From Osmia lignaria lignaria (taxonomy: Eukaryota; Arthropoda; Insecta; Hymenoptera; Megachilidae), in assembly GCF_051020975.1 (NCBI RefSeq), contig NW_027478160.1, positions 5,912,001 through 5,976,000 of the forward strand: a stretch of DNA of 64,000 bases. Reading direction: 5' to 3'. Position 1 is the first letter of the stretch; the number at the start of each line of letters is the position of its first letter. The notes beneath the pieces were generated by a model that made no database searches, was not told where the DNA came from, and saw only the letters and a program-made list of their open reading frames with translations. The position numbers and the translations under genes were made by a program. Shown here piece by piece: positions 37,819-51,400 of the stretch.

Positions 37819-40800
37819 GAACAGACGCGTAGTTCTCGAGATATATCAAGATATTTAAAAGTTCCGAAGCCGCACCAACATAATAGAGATACAGAAACAC
37901 CGTGGCCCCTTTCTTTGAGATATTTCTGCACTATTGCGAGCTGCAAATGCCACTTCCAGCTTAGCTGTGCAGAAGAAGAACAACAAGAAGAAGAAATATC
38001 TCGAAATATGTCCGTGAGGCCCCTTCCCTTGAGATAAATCTGCAAATATCTCGGAAACGAAGCGAGCTATGGCAAAATGTTAAGAGACCTTATTTGTAGA
38101 GAATTAAGTTTCCTACTTTTTATGTTCTATGATATTTTTTGATCAGATGCGTAGTTCTCGAGATATATCAAGATATTTAAAAGTTCCGAAACCGCACCAA
38201 CATAATAGAGATACAGAAACACCGTGGCCCCTTTCTTTGAGATAACTCTGCACTAGTGCGAGCTGTAAATGCCACTTCCAGCTTAGCTGTGCAGAAGAAG
38301 AACAACAAGAAGAAGAAATATCTCGAAATATGTCCGTCAGGCCCCTGCCCTTGAGATATATCTGCTAATATCTCGGAAACCAAGCGAGCTATGGCAAAAT
38401 GTTAAGAGACCTTTTTTGTAGAGAACTTTGTTTCCTACAATTTATGTTCTATGATATTTTTTGATCAGAAGCGTAGTTTTCGAGATATATCGAGATATTT
38501 AAAAGTTACGAAGCCGCACCAACATAATAGAGATACAGAAACACCGTGGCCCCTTTCTTTGAGCTAACTCCGCAATAGTGCGAGCCGCAAATGCCACTTC
38601 CAGCTCAGCTGTGCAGAAGAAGAACAACAAGAAGAAGAAATATCTCGAAATATGTCCGTCAGGCCACTTCCCTTGAGATAAATCTGCAAATATCTCGGAA
38701 ACGAAGCGAGCTATGGCAAAATGTTAAGAGACCTTTTTTGTAGAGAATTAAGTTTCCTACTTTTTATGTTCGATGATATTTTTTGATCAGATGCGTAGTT
38801 CTCGAGATATATCAAGATATTTAAAAGTTCCGAAGCTGCACCAACATAATAGAGGTACAGAAACACCGTGGCCCCTTTCTTTGAGATAACTCTGCACTAT
38901 TGCGAGCTGCAAATGCCGCTTCGAGCTTAGCTGTGCAGAAGAAGAACAACAAGAAGAAGAAATATCTCGAAATATGTCCGTTAGGCCCCTTCCCTTGAGA
39001 TAAATCTGCAAATATCTCGGAAACGAAGCGAGCTATGGCAAAATGTTAAGAGACCTTTTTTGTAGAGAATTAAGTTTCCTACTTTTTATGTTCTATGATA
39101 TTTTTTGATCAGAAGCGTAGTTGTCGAGATATATCGAGATATTTAAAAGTTCCGAAGCCGCACCAACATAATAGAGATACAGAAACACGGTGGCCCCTTT
39201 CTTTGAGATAACTCTGCACTAGTGCGAGACGCAAATGCCACTTCCAGCTTAGCTGTGCAGAAGAAGAACAACAAGAAGAAGAAATATCTCGAAATATGTC
39301 CGTCAGGCCCCTTCCCTTGAGATATATATGCAAATATCTCGGAAACGAAGCGAGCTATGGCAAAATGTTAAGAGACCTTTTTTGTAGAGAATTAAGTTTC
39401 CTACTTTTTATGTTCTATGACATTTTTTGATCAGATGCGTAGTTCTCGAGATATATCAAGATATTTAAAAGTTCCGAAGCCGCACCAACATAATAGAGAT
39501 ACAGAAACACCGTGGCCCCTTTCTTTAAGATAACTCTGCACTATTGCGAGCTGCAAATGCCACTTCCAGCTTAGCTGTGCAGAGGAAGAACAACAAGAAG
39601 AAGAAATATCTCGAAATATGTCCGTCAGGCCAGTTCCTTTGAGCTGAATCTGCAAATATCTCGGAAACGAAGCGAGCTATGGCAAAATGTTAAGAGACCT
39701 TTTTTGTAGAGAATTAAGTTTCCTACTTTTTATGTAGTATGATATATTTTGATCAGATGCGTAGTTCTCGAGATATATCAAGATATTTAAAAGTTCCGAA
39801 GCCGCACCAACATAATAGAGATACAGAAACACCGTGGCCCCTTTCTTTGAGATAACTCTGCACTATTGCGAGCTGCAAATGCCACTTCCAGCTTAGCTGT
39901 GCAGAGGAAGAACAACAAGAAAAAGAAGTATCTCGAAATATGTCCGTCAGGCCCGTTCCTTTGAGCTGAATCTGCAAATATCTCGGAAACGAAGCGAGCT
40001 ATGGCAAAATGTTAAGAGACGTTTTTTGTAGAGAATTATGTTTCCTACAATTTATGTTCTATGATATTTTTCGATCAGAAGCGTAGTTTTCGAGATATAT
40101 CGAGATATTTAAAAGTTCCGAAGCCGCACCAACATAATAGAGATACAGAAACACCGTGGCCCCTTTCTTTGAGATAACTCTGCACTAGTGCGAGCCGCAA
40201 ATGCCACTTCCAGCTTAGCTGTGCAGAAGAAGAACAACAAGAAGAAGAAATATCTCGAAATATGCCCGTCAGGCCAGTTCCTTTGAGCTGAATCTGCAAA
40301 TATCTCGGAAACGAAGCGAGCTATGGCAAAATGTTAAGAGACGTTTTTTGTAGAGAATTATGTTTCCTACAATTTATGTTCTATGATATTTTTTGATCAG
40401 AAGCGTAGTTTTCGAGATATATCGAGATACTTAAAAGTTCCGAAGCCGCACCAACATATTAGAGATACAGAAACACCGTGGCCCCTTTCTTTGAGATAAC
40501 TGTGCACTAGTGCGAGCCGCAAATGCCACTTCCAGCTTAGCTGTGCAGAAGAAGAACAACAAGAAGAAGAAACTTCTCGAAATATGTCCGTCAGGCCCCT
40601 TCCCTTGAGATAAATCTGCAAATATCTCGGAAACGAAGCGAGCTATGGCAAAATATTAAGAGAGCTTTTTTGTAGAGAATTATGTTTCCTACTTTTTATG
40701 TTCTATGATATTTTTTGATCAGACGCGTAGTTCTCGAGATATATCAAGATATTTAAAAGTTCCGAAGCCGCACCAACATAATAGAGATACAGAAACACCG

Positions 40801-42004
40801 TGGCCCCTTTCTTTGAGATAACTCTGCACTAGTGCGAGCCGCAAATGCCACTTCCAGCTTAGCTGTGCAGAAGAAGAACAACAAGAAGAAGAAATATCTC
40901 GAAATATGTCCGTCAGGCCCCCTCCCTTGAGATAAATCTGCAAATATCTCGGAAACGAAGAGAGCTATGGCAAAATGTTAAGAGACCTTTTTTGTAGAGA
41001 ATTAAGTTTCCTACTTTTCATGTTCTATGATATTTTTTGATCAGATGCGTAGTTCTCGAGATATATTAAGATATTTAAAAGTTCCGAGGCCGCACCAACA
41101 TAATAGAGATACACAAACACCGTGGACCCTTTCTTTGAGATAACTCTGCACTAGTGCGAGCCGCAAATGCCACTTCCAGCTTAGCTGTGCAGAAGAAGAA
41201 CAACAAGAAGAAGAAATATCTCGAAATATGTCCGTCAGGCCCCTTCCCTTGAGATAAATATGCAAATATCTCGGAAACGAAGCGAGCTACGGCAAAATGT
41301 TAAGAGACCTTTTTTGTAGAGAATTAAGTTTCCTACTTTTTATCTTCTATGATATTTTTTGATTAGATGCGTAGTTCTCGAGATATATCAAGATATTTAA
41401 AAGTTCCGAAGCCGCACCAACATAATAGAGATACAGAAACACCGTGGCCCCTCTCTTTGAGATAACTCTGCACTATTGCGAGCTGCAAATGCCACTTCCA
41501 GCTTAGCTGTGCAGAAGAAGAACAACAAGAAGAAGAAATATCTCGAAATATGTCCGTCAGGCCAGTTCCTTTGAGCTGAATCTGCAAATATCTCGGAAAC
41601 GAAGCGAGCTATGGCAAAATGTTAAGAGACGTTTTTTGTAGAGAATTATGTTTCCTACAATTTATGTTCTATGATATTTTTTGATCAGAAGCGTAGTTTT
41701 CGAGATATATCGAGATACTTAAAAGTTCCGAAGCCGCACCAACATATTAGAGATACAGAAACACCGTGGCCCCTTTCTTTGAGATAACTGTGCACTAGTG
41801 CGAGCCGCAAATGCCACTTCCAGCTTAGCTGTGCAGAAGAAGAACAACAAGAAGAAGAAACTTCTCGAAATATGTCCGTCAGGCCCCTTCCCTTGAGATA
41901 AATCTGCAAATATCTCGGAAACGAAGCGAGCTATGGCAAAATGTTAAGAGAGCTTTTTTGTAGAGAATTAAGTTTCCTACTTTTTATGTTCTATGATATT
42001 TTTT

Positions 42005-42324
42005 GATCAGATGCGTAGTTCTCGAGATATATCAAGATATTTAAAAGTTCCGAATCCGCACCAACATAATAGATACAGAAACACCGTGGCCCCTTTCTTT
42101 GAGATAACTCTGCACTATTGCGAGCTGCAAATGCCACTTCCAGCTTAGCTGTGCAGAGGAAGAACAACAAGAAGAAGAAATATCTCGAAATATGTCCGTC
42201 AGGCCAGTTCCTTTGAGCTGAATCTGCAAATATCTCGGAAACGAAGCGAGCTATGGCAAAATGTTAAGAGACGTTTTTTGTAGAGAATTATGTTTCCTAC
42301 AATTTATGTTCTATGATATTTTTT
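42005..42324 (+). repeat. 320-bp monomer (two-base deletion)
   Basis: Duplicate of the monomer at 35892, offset 6,113 bp, with the same AATAGATACAG deletion. Confidence 0.92.
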
Positions 42325-43290
42325 GATCAGAAGCGTAGTTTTCGAGATATATCGAGATACTTAAAAGTTCCGAAGCCGCACCAACATATTAGAGATACAG
42401 AAACACCGTGGCCCCTTTCTTTGAGATAACTGTGCACTAGTGCGAGCCGCAAATGCCACTTCCAGCTTAGCTGTGCAGAAGAAGAACAACAAGAAGAAGA
42501 AACTTCTCGAAATATGTCCGTCAGGCCCCTTCCCTTGAGATAAATCTGCAAATATCTCGGAAACGAAGCGAGCTATGGCAAAATGTTAAGAGACCTTTTT
42601 TGTAGAGAATTGTGTTTCCTACTTTTTATGTTCTATGATATTTTTTGAACAGACGCGTAGTTCTCGAGATATATCAAGATATTTAAAAGTTCCGAAGCCT
42701 CACCAACATAATAGAGATACAGAAACACCGTGGCCCCTTTCTTTGAGATATGTCTGCACTATTGCGAGCTGCAAATCCCACTGCCAGCTTAGCTGTGCAG
42801 AAGAAGAACAACAAGAAGAAGAAATATCTCGAAATATGTCCGTGAGGCCCCTTCCCTTGAGATAAATCTGCAAATATCTCGGAAACGAAGCGAGCTATGG
42901 CAAAATGTTAAGAGACCTTATTTGTAGAGAATTATGTTTCCTACTTTTTATGTTCTATGATATTTTTTGATCAGACGCGTAGTTCTCGAGATATATCAAG
43001 ATATTTAAAAGTTCCGAAGCCGCACCAACATAATAGAGATACAGAAACACCGTGGCCCCTTTCTTTGAGATAACTCTGCACTAGTGCGAGCCGCAAATGC
43101 CACTTCCAGCTTAGCTGTGCAGAAGAAGAACAACAAGAAGAAGAAATATCTCGAAATATGTCCGTCAGGCCCCTTCCCTTGAGATAAATATGCAAATATC
43201 TCGGAAACGAAGCGAGCTATGGCAAAATGTTAAGAGACCTTTTTTGTAGAGAATTAAGTTTCCTACTTTTTATGTTCTATGATATTTTTT

Positions 43291-43610
43291 GATCAGATGC
43301 GTAGTTCTCGAGATATATCAAGATATTTAAAAGTTCCGAAGCCGCACCAACATAATAGATACAGAAACACCGTGGCCCCTTTCTTTGAGATAACTCTGCA
43401 CTATCGCGAGCTGCAAATGCCACTTCCAGCTTAGCTGTGCAGAGGAAGAACAACAAGAAGAAGAAATATCTCGAAATATGTCGGTCAGGCCAGTTCCTTT
43501 GAGCTGAATCTGCAAATATCTCGGAAACGAAGCGAGCTATGGCAAAATGTTAAGAGACGTTTTTTGTAGAGAATTATGTTTCCTACAATTTATGTTCTAT
43601 GATATTTTTT
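43291..43610 (+). repeat. 320-bp monomer (two-base deletion)
   Basis: Duplicate of the monomer at 37178, offset 6,113 bp, including the private CTATCGCGAGC change. Confidence 0.92.
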
Positions 43611-43931
43611 GATCAGAAGCGTAGTTTTCGAGATATATCGAGATACTTAAAAGTTCCGAAGCCGCACCACATATTAGAGATACAGAAACACCGTGGCCCC
43701 TTTCTTTGAGATAACTCTGCACTAGTGCGAGCCGCAAATGCCACTTCCAGCTTAGCTGTGCAGAAGAAGAACAACAAGAAGAAGAAACTTCTCGAAATAT
43801 GTCCGTCAGGCCCCTTCCCTTGAGATAAATCTGCAAATATCTCGGAAACGAAGCGAGCTATGGCAAAATGTTAAGAGACCTTTTTTGTAGAGAATTATGT
43901 TTCCTACTTTTTATGTTCTATGATATTTTTT
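43611..43931 (+). repeat. 321-bp monomer (one-base deletion)
   Basis: Duplicate of the monomer at 37498, offset 6,113 bp, with the same CGCACCACATATTAG deletion. Confidence 0.92.
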
Positions 43932-46699
43932 GAACAGACGCGTAGTTCTCGAGATATATCAAGATATTTAAAAGTTCCGAAGCCGCACCAACATAATAGA
44001 GATACAGAAACACCGTGGCCCCTTTCTTTGAGATATTTCTGCACTATTGCGAGCTGCAAATGCCACTTCCAGCTTAGCTGTGCAGAAGAAGAACAACAAG
44101 AAGAAGAAATATCTCGAAATATGTCCGTGAGGCCCCTTCCCTTGAGATAAATCTGCAAATATCTCGGAAACGAAGCGAGCTATGGCAAAATGTTAAGAGA
44201 CCTTATTTGTAGAGAATTAAGTTTCCTACTTTTTATGTTCTATGATATTTTTTGATCAGATGCGTAGTTCTCGAGATATATCAAGATATTTAAAAGTTCC
44301 GAAACCGCACCAACATAATAGAGATACAGAAACACCGTGGCCCCTTTCTTTGAGATAACTCTGCACTATTGCGAGCTGTAAATGCCACTTCCAGCTTAGC
44401 TGTGCAGAAGAAGAACAACAAGAAGAAGAAATATCTCGAAATATGTCCGTCAGGCCCCTGCCCTTGAGATATATCTGCTAATATCTCGGAAACCAAGCGA
44501 GCTATGGCAAAATGTTAAGAGACCTTTTTTGTAGAGAACTTTGTTTCCTACAATTTATGTTCTATGATATTTTTTGATCAGAAGCGTAGTTTTCGAGATA
44601 TATCGAGATATTTAAAAGTTACGAAGCCGCACCAACATAATAGAGATACAGAAACACCGTGGCCCCTTTCTTTGAGCTAACTCCGCAATAGTGCGAGCCG
44701 CAAATGCCACTTCCAGCTCAGCTGTGCAGAAGAAGAACAACAAGAAGAAGAAATATCTCGAAATATGTCCGTCAGGCCACTTCCCTTGAGATAAATCTGC
44801 AAATATCTCGGAAACGAAGCGAGCTATGGCAAAATGTTAAGAGACCTTTTTTGTAGAGAATTAAGTTTCCTACTTTTTATGTTCGATGATATTTTTTGAT
44901 CAGATGCGTAGTTCTCGAGATATATCAAGATATTTAAAAGTTCCGAAGCTGCACCAACATAATAGAGGTACAGAAACACCGTGGCCCCTTTCTTTGAGAT
45001 AACTCTGCACTATTGCGAGCTGCAAATGCCGCTTCGAGCTTAGCTGTGCAGAAGAAGAACAACAAGAAGAAGAAATATCTCGAAATATGTCCGTTAGGCC
45101 CCTTCCCTTGAGATAAATCTGCAAATATCTCGGAAACGAAGCGAGCTATGGCAAAATGTTAAGAGACCTTTTTTGTAGAGAATTAAGTTTCCTACTTTTT
45201 ATGTTCTATGACATTTTTTGATCAGATGCGTAGTTCTCGAGATATATCAAGATATTTAAAAGTTCCGAAGCCGCACCAACATAATAGAGATACAGAAACA
45301 CCGTGGCCCCTTTCTTTAAGATAACTCTGCACTATTGCGAGCTGCAAATGCCACTTCCAGCTTAGCTGTGCAGAGGAAGAACAACAAGAAGAAGAAATAT
45401 CTCGAAATATGTCCGTCAGGCCAGTTCCTTTGAGCTGAATCTGCAAATATCTCGGAAACGAAGCGAGCTATGGCAAAATGTTAAGAGACCTTTTTTGTAG
45501 AGAATTAAGTTTCCTACTTTTTATGTAGTATGATATATTTTGATCAGATGCGTAGTTCTCGAGATATATCAAGATATTTAAAAGTTCCGAAGCCGCACCA
45601 ACATAATAAAGATACAGAAACACCGTGGCCCCTTTCTTTGGGATAACTCTGCACTATTGCGAGCTGCAAATGCCACTTCCAGCTTAGCTGTGCAGAAGAA
45701 GAACAACAAGAAGAAGAAATATCTCGAAATATGTCCGTCAGGCCAGTTCCTTTGAGCTGAATCTGCAAATATCTCGGAAACGAAGCGAGCTATGGCAAAA
45801 TGTTGAGAGACGTTTTTTGTAGAGAATTATGTTTCCTACAATTTATGTTCTATGATATTTTTTGATCAGAAGCGTAGTTTTCGAGATATATCGAGATACT
45901 TAAAAGTTCCGAAGCCGCACCAACATATTAGAGATACAGAAACACCGTGGCCCCTATCTTTGAGATAACTGTGCACTAGTGCGAGCCGCAAATGCCACTT
46001 CCAGCTTAGCAGTGCAGAAGAAGAACAACAAGAAGAAGAAACTTCTCGAAATATGTCCGTGAGGCCCCTTCCCTTGAGATAAATCTGCAAATATCTCGGA
46101 AACGAAGCGAGCTATGGCAAAATGTTAAGAGACCTTATTTGTAGAGAATTAAGTTTCCTACTTTTTATGTTGTATGATATTTTTTGATCAGATGCGTAGT
46201 TCTCGAGATATATCAAGATATTTAAAAGTTCCGAAGCCGCACCAACATAATAGAGATACAGAAACACCGTGGCCCCTTTCTTTGAGATAACTCTGCAATA
46301 GTGCGAGCCGCAAATGCCACTTCCAGCTTAGCTGTGCAGAAGAAGAACAACAAGAAGAAGAAATATCTCGAAATATGTCCGTCAGGATCCTTCCCTTGAG
46401 ATAAATCTGCAAATATCTCGGAAACGAAGCGAGCTATGGCAAAATGTTAAGAGACCTTTTTTCTAGAGAATTAAGTTTCCTACTTTTTATGTTCTATGAT
46501 ATTTTTTGATCAGATGCGTAGTTCTCGAGATATATCAAGATATTTAAAAGTTCCGAAGCCGCACCAACATAATAGAGATACAGAAACACCGTGGCCCCTT
46601 TCTTTGAGATAACTCTGCACTAGTGCGAGCCGCAAATGCCACTTCCAGCTTAGCTGTGCAGAAGAAGAACAACAAGAAGAAGAAATATCTCGAAATATG

Positions 46700-48420
46700 T
46701 CCGTCAGGCCCCTTCCCTTGTGATAAATCTGCAAATATCTCGGAAACGAAGCGAGCTATAGCAAAATGTTAAGAGACCTTTTTTGTAGAGAATTAAGTTT
46801 CCCACTTTTTATGCTCTATGATATTTTTTGATCAGATGCGTAGTTCTCGAGATATATCAAGATATTTAAAAGTTCCGAAGCCGCACCAACATAATAGAGA
46901 TACAGAAACACCGTGGCCCCTTTCTTTGAGATAACTCTGCACTATTGCGAGCTGTAAATGCCACTTCCAGCTTAGCTGTGCAGAAGAAGAACAACAAGAA
47001 GAAGAAATATCTCGAAATATGTCCGTCAGGCCCCTGCCCTTGAGATATATCTGCAAATATCTCGGAAACGAAGCGAGCTATGGCAAAATGTTGAGAGACC
47101 TTTTTTGTAGCGAATTATGTTTCCTACAATTTATGTTCTATGATATTTTTTGATCAGAAGCGTAGTTTTCGAGATATATCGAGATATTTAAAAGTTCCGA
47201 AGCCGCACCAACATAATAGAGATACAGAAACACCGTGGCCCCTTTCTTTGAGATAACTCTGCACTATTGCGAGCTGCAAATGCCACTTCCAGCTTAGCTG
47301 TGCAGAGGAAGAACAACAAGAAGAAGAAGTATCTCGAAATATGTCCGTCAGGCCCGTTCCTTTGAGCTGAATCTGCAAATATCTCGGAAACGAAGCGAGC
47401 TATGGCAAAATGTTAAGAGACGTTTTTTGTAGAGAATTATGTTTCCTACAATTTATGTTCTATGATATTTTTTGATCAGAAGCGTAGTTTTCGAGATATA
47501 TCGAGATATGTAAAAGTTCCGAAGCCGCACCAACATAATAGAGATACAGAAACACCGTGGCCCCTCTCTTTGGGATAACTCTGCACTATTGCGAGCTGGA
47601 AATGCCACTTCCAATTTAGCTGTGCAGAAGAAGAACAACAAGAAGAAGAAATATCTCGAAATATGTCCGTTAGGCCCCTTCCCTTGTGATAAATCTGCAA
47701 ATATCTCGGAAACGAAGCGAGCTATGGCAAAATGTTAAGAGACCTTTTTTGTAGAGAATTAAGTTTCCCACTTTTTATGCTCTATGATATTTTTTGATCA
47801 GATGCGTAGTTCTCGAGATATATCAAGATATTTAAAAGTTCCGAAGCCGCACCAACATAATAGAGATACAGAAACACCGTGGCCCCTTTCTTTGAGATAA
47901 CTCTGCACTATTGCGAGCTGTAAATGCCACTTCCAGCTTAGCTGTGCAGAAGAAGAACAACAAGAAGAAGAAATATCTCGAAATATGTCCGTCAGGCCCC
48001 TGCCCTTGAGATATATCTGCAAATATCTCGGAAACGAAGCGAGCTATGGCAAAATGTTGAGAGACCTTTTTTGTAGCGAATTATGTTTCCTACAATTTAT
48101 GTTCTATGATATTTTTTGATCAGAAGCGTAGTTTTCGAGATATATCGAGATATTTAAAAGTTCCGAAGCCGCACCAACATAATAGAGATACAGAAACACC
48201 GTGGCCCCTCTCTTTGAGATAACTCTGCACTATTGCGAGCTGGAAATGCCACTTCCAATTTAGCTGTGCAGAAGAAGAACAACAAGAAGAAGAAATATCT
48301 CGAAATATGTCCGTTAGGCCCCTGCCCTTGAGATATATCTGCAAATATCTCGGAAACGAAGCGAGCTATGGCAAAATGTTGAGAGACCGTTTTTGTAGCG
48401 AATTATGTTTCCTACAATTT
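46700..48420 (+). repeat. 3-monomer (966-bp) local repeat with a third partial copy
   Basis: Markers near 46719 (CCCTTGTGATAAATC), 46799 (TTTCCCACTTTTTATGC), 47034 (CCCCTGCCCTTGAG) and 47090 (TTGAGAGACC, TTGTAGCGAATT) recur 966 bp downstream (47685, 47765, 48000, 48056). The last two recur again 322 bp further on (48322, 48378). Two successive exchanges, one of three monomers and one of a single monomer, explain this. Confidence 0.82.
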
Positions 48421-48439
48421 ATGTTCTATGATATTTTTT

Positions 48440-51400
48440 GATCAGAAGCGTAGTTTTCGAGATATATCGAGATATTTAAAAGTTCCGAAGCCGCACCAAC
48501 ATAATAGAGATACAGAAACACCGTGGCCCCTTTTTCTGAGATAACTCTGCACTATTGCGAGCTGCAAATGCCACTTCCAGCTTAGCTGTGCAGAGGAAGA
48601 ACAAGAAGAAGAAGAAGTATCTCGAAATATGTCCGTCAGGCCCGTTCCTTTGAGCTGCATCTGCAAATATCTCGGAAACGAAGCGAGCTATGGCAAAATG
48701 TTAAGAGACGTTTTTTGTAGAGAATTATGTTTCCTACAATTTATGTTCTATGATATTTTTTGATCAGAAGCGTAGTTTTCGAGATATATCGAGATATTTA
48801 AAAGTTCCGAAGCCGCACCAACATAATAGAGATACAGAAACACCGTGGCCCCTTTCTTTGAGATAACTCTGCACTAGTGCGAGCCGCAAATGCCACTTCC
48901 AGCTTAGCTGTGCAGAAGAAGAACAACAAGAAGAAGAAATATCTCGAAATATGTCCGTCAGGCCCCTTCCCTTGAGATAAATCTGCAAATATCTCGGAAA
49001 CGAAGCGAGCTATGGCAAAATGTTAAGAGACCTTTTTTGTAGAGAATTAGGTTTCCTACTTTTTATGTTCTATGATATTTTTTGATCAGATGCGTAGTTC
49101 TCGAGATATATCAAGATATTTAAAAGTTCCGAAGCCGCACCAACATAATAGAGATACAGAAACACCGTGGCCCCTTTCTTTGAGATAACTCTGCACTATT
49201 GCGAGCTGTAAATGCCACTTCCAGCTTAGCTGTGCAGAAGAAGAACAACAAGAGGAAGAAATATCTCGAAATATGTCCGTCAGGCCCCTTCCCTTGAGAT
49301 ATATCTGCAAATATCTCGGAAACGAAGCTAGCTATGGCAAAATGTTAAGAGACCTTTTTTGTAGAGAATTACGTTTCCTACAATTTATGTTCTATGATAT
49401 TTTTTGATCAGATGCGTAGTTCTCGAGATATATCAAGATATTTAAAAGTTCCGAAGCCGCACCAACATAATAGAGATACAGAAACACCGTGGCCCCTTTC
49501 TTTGAGATAACTCTGCACTATTGCGAGCTGCAAATGCCACTTCCAGCTTAGCTGTGCAGAGGAAGAACAACAAGAAGAAGAAATATCTCGAAATATGTCC
49601 GTCAGGCCAGTTCCTTTGAGCTGAATCGGCAAATATCTCGGAAACGAAGCGAGCTATGGCAAAATGTTAAGAGACGTTTTTTGTAGAGAATTATGTTTCC
49701 TACAATTTAAGTTCTATGATATTTTTTGATCAGAAGCGTAGTTTTCGAGATATATCGAGATATTTAAAAGTTCCGAAGCCGCACCAACATAATAGGGATA
49801 CAGAAACACCGTGGCCCCTTTCTTTGAGATAACTCTGCACTAGTGCGAGCCGCAAATGCCACTTCCAGCTTAGCTGTGCAGAAGAAGAACAACAAGAAGA
49901 AGAAATATCTCGAAATATGTCCGTCAGGCCCCTTCCCTTGAGATAAATCTGCAAATATCTCGGAAACGAAGCGAGCTATGGCAAAATGTTAAGAGACCTT
50001 ATTTGTAGAGAATTAAGTTTCCTACTTTTTATGTTCTATGATATTTTTTGATCAGATGCGTAGTTCTCGAGATATATCAAGATATTTAAAAGTTCCGAAA
50101 CCGCACCAACATAATAGAGATACAGAAACACCGTGGCCCCTTTCTTTGAGATAACTCTGCACTAGTGCGAGCCGCAAATGCCACTTCCAGCTTAGCTGTG
50201 CAGAAGAAGAACAACAAGAAGAAGAAATATCTCGAAATATGTCCGTCAGGCCCCTTCCCTTGAGATAAATCTGCAAATATCTCGGAAACGAAGCGAGCTA
50301 TGGCAAAATGTTAAGAGACCTTTTTTGTAGAGAATTAGGTTTCCTACTTTTTATCTTTTATGATATTTTTTGATCAGATGCGTAGTTCTCGAGATATATC
50401 AAGATATTTAAAAGTTCCGAAGCCGCACCAACATAATAGAGATACAGAAACACCGTGGCCCCTTTCTTTGAGATAACTCTGCACTAGTGTGAGCCGCAAA
50501 TGCCACTTCCAGCTTAGCTATGCAGAAGAAGAACAACAAGAAGAAGAAATATCTCGAAATATGTCCGTCAGGCCCCTTCCCTTGAGATAAATCTGCAAAT
50601 ATCTCGGAAACGAAGCGAGCTATGGCAGAATGTTAAGAGACCTTTTTTGTAGAGAATTATGTTTCCTACTTTTTATGTCCTATGATATTTTTTGATCAGA
50701 CGTGTAGCTCTCGAGATATATCAAGATATTTAAAAGTTCCGAAGCCGCACCAACATAATAGAGATACAGAAACAGCGTGGCCCCTTTCTTTGAGATATCT
50801 CTGCACTATTGCGAGCTGCAAATGCCACTTCCAGCTTAGCTGCGCAGAAGAAGAACAACAAGAAGAAGAAATATCTCGAAATATGTCCGTCAGGCCCCTT
50901 CCCTTGAGATAAATCTGCAAATATCTCGGAAACGAAGCGAGCTATGGCAAAATGTTAAGAGACCTTTTTTGTAGTGAATTAAGTTTCCTACTTTTTATGT
51001 TCTATGATATTTTTTGATCAGATGCGTAGTTCTCGAGATATATCAAGATATTTAAAAGTTCCGAAGCCGCACCAACATAATAGAGATACAGAAACACCGT
51101 GGCCCCTTTCTTTGAGATAACTCTGCACTATTGCGAGCTGTAAATGCCACTTCCAGCTTAGCTGTGCAGAAGAAGAACAACAAGAAGAAGAAATATCTCG
51201 AAATATGTCCGTCAGGCCCCTTCCCTTGAGATATATCTGCAAATATCTCGGAAACGAAGCGAGCTATGGCAAAATGTTAAGAGACCTTTTTTGTAGGGAA
51301 TTATGTTTCCTACAATTTATGTTCTATGATATTCTTTGATCAGATGCGTAGTTCTCGAGATATATCAAGATATTTAAAAGTTCCGAAGCCGCACCAACAT

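Larger units (their letters stand above)
33316..39980 (+). repeat. Large tandem duplication, copy A
   Basis: Matches about 40073-45660 in order. Offsets are 6,757 bp for the monomers at 33960-34604, 6,113 bp for those at 35892-38785, and 5,791 bp for those at 39429-39751. Shared rare events include two-base and one-base deletions (35892, 37178, 37498), TTTTTTGAACAG (36532, 37817), GAACTTTGTTTCC (38424), TTACGAAGCC (38506) and TTCTTTAAG (39522). Confidence 0.9.
40073..45660 (+). repeat. Large tandem duplication, copy B
   Basis: Copy of 33316-39980 that lacks two monomers around 41,700 (644 bp) and one monomer around 45,100-45,220 (322 bp) relative to copy A. Its first monomer (40073) is a junction: the left part resembles the monomer at 31706, the right part carries the ATGCCCGTCAGGCC variant of 27520 and 33316. 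Monomer-sized gains or losses at identical phase imply homologous rather than random breakage. Confidence 0.9.
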
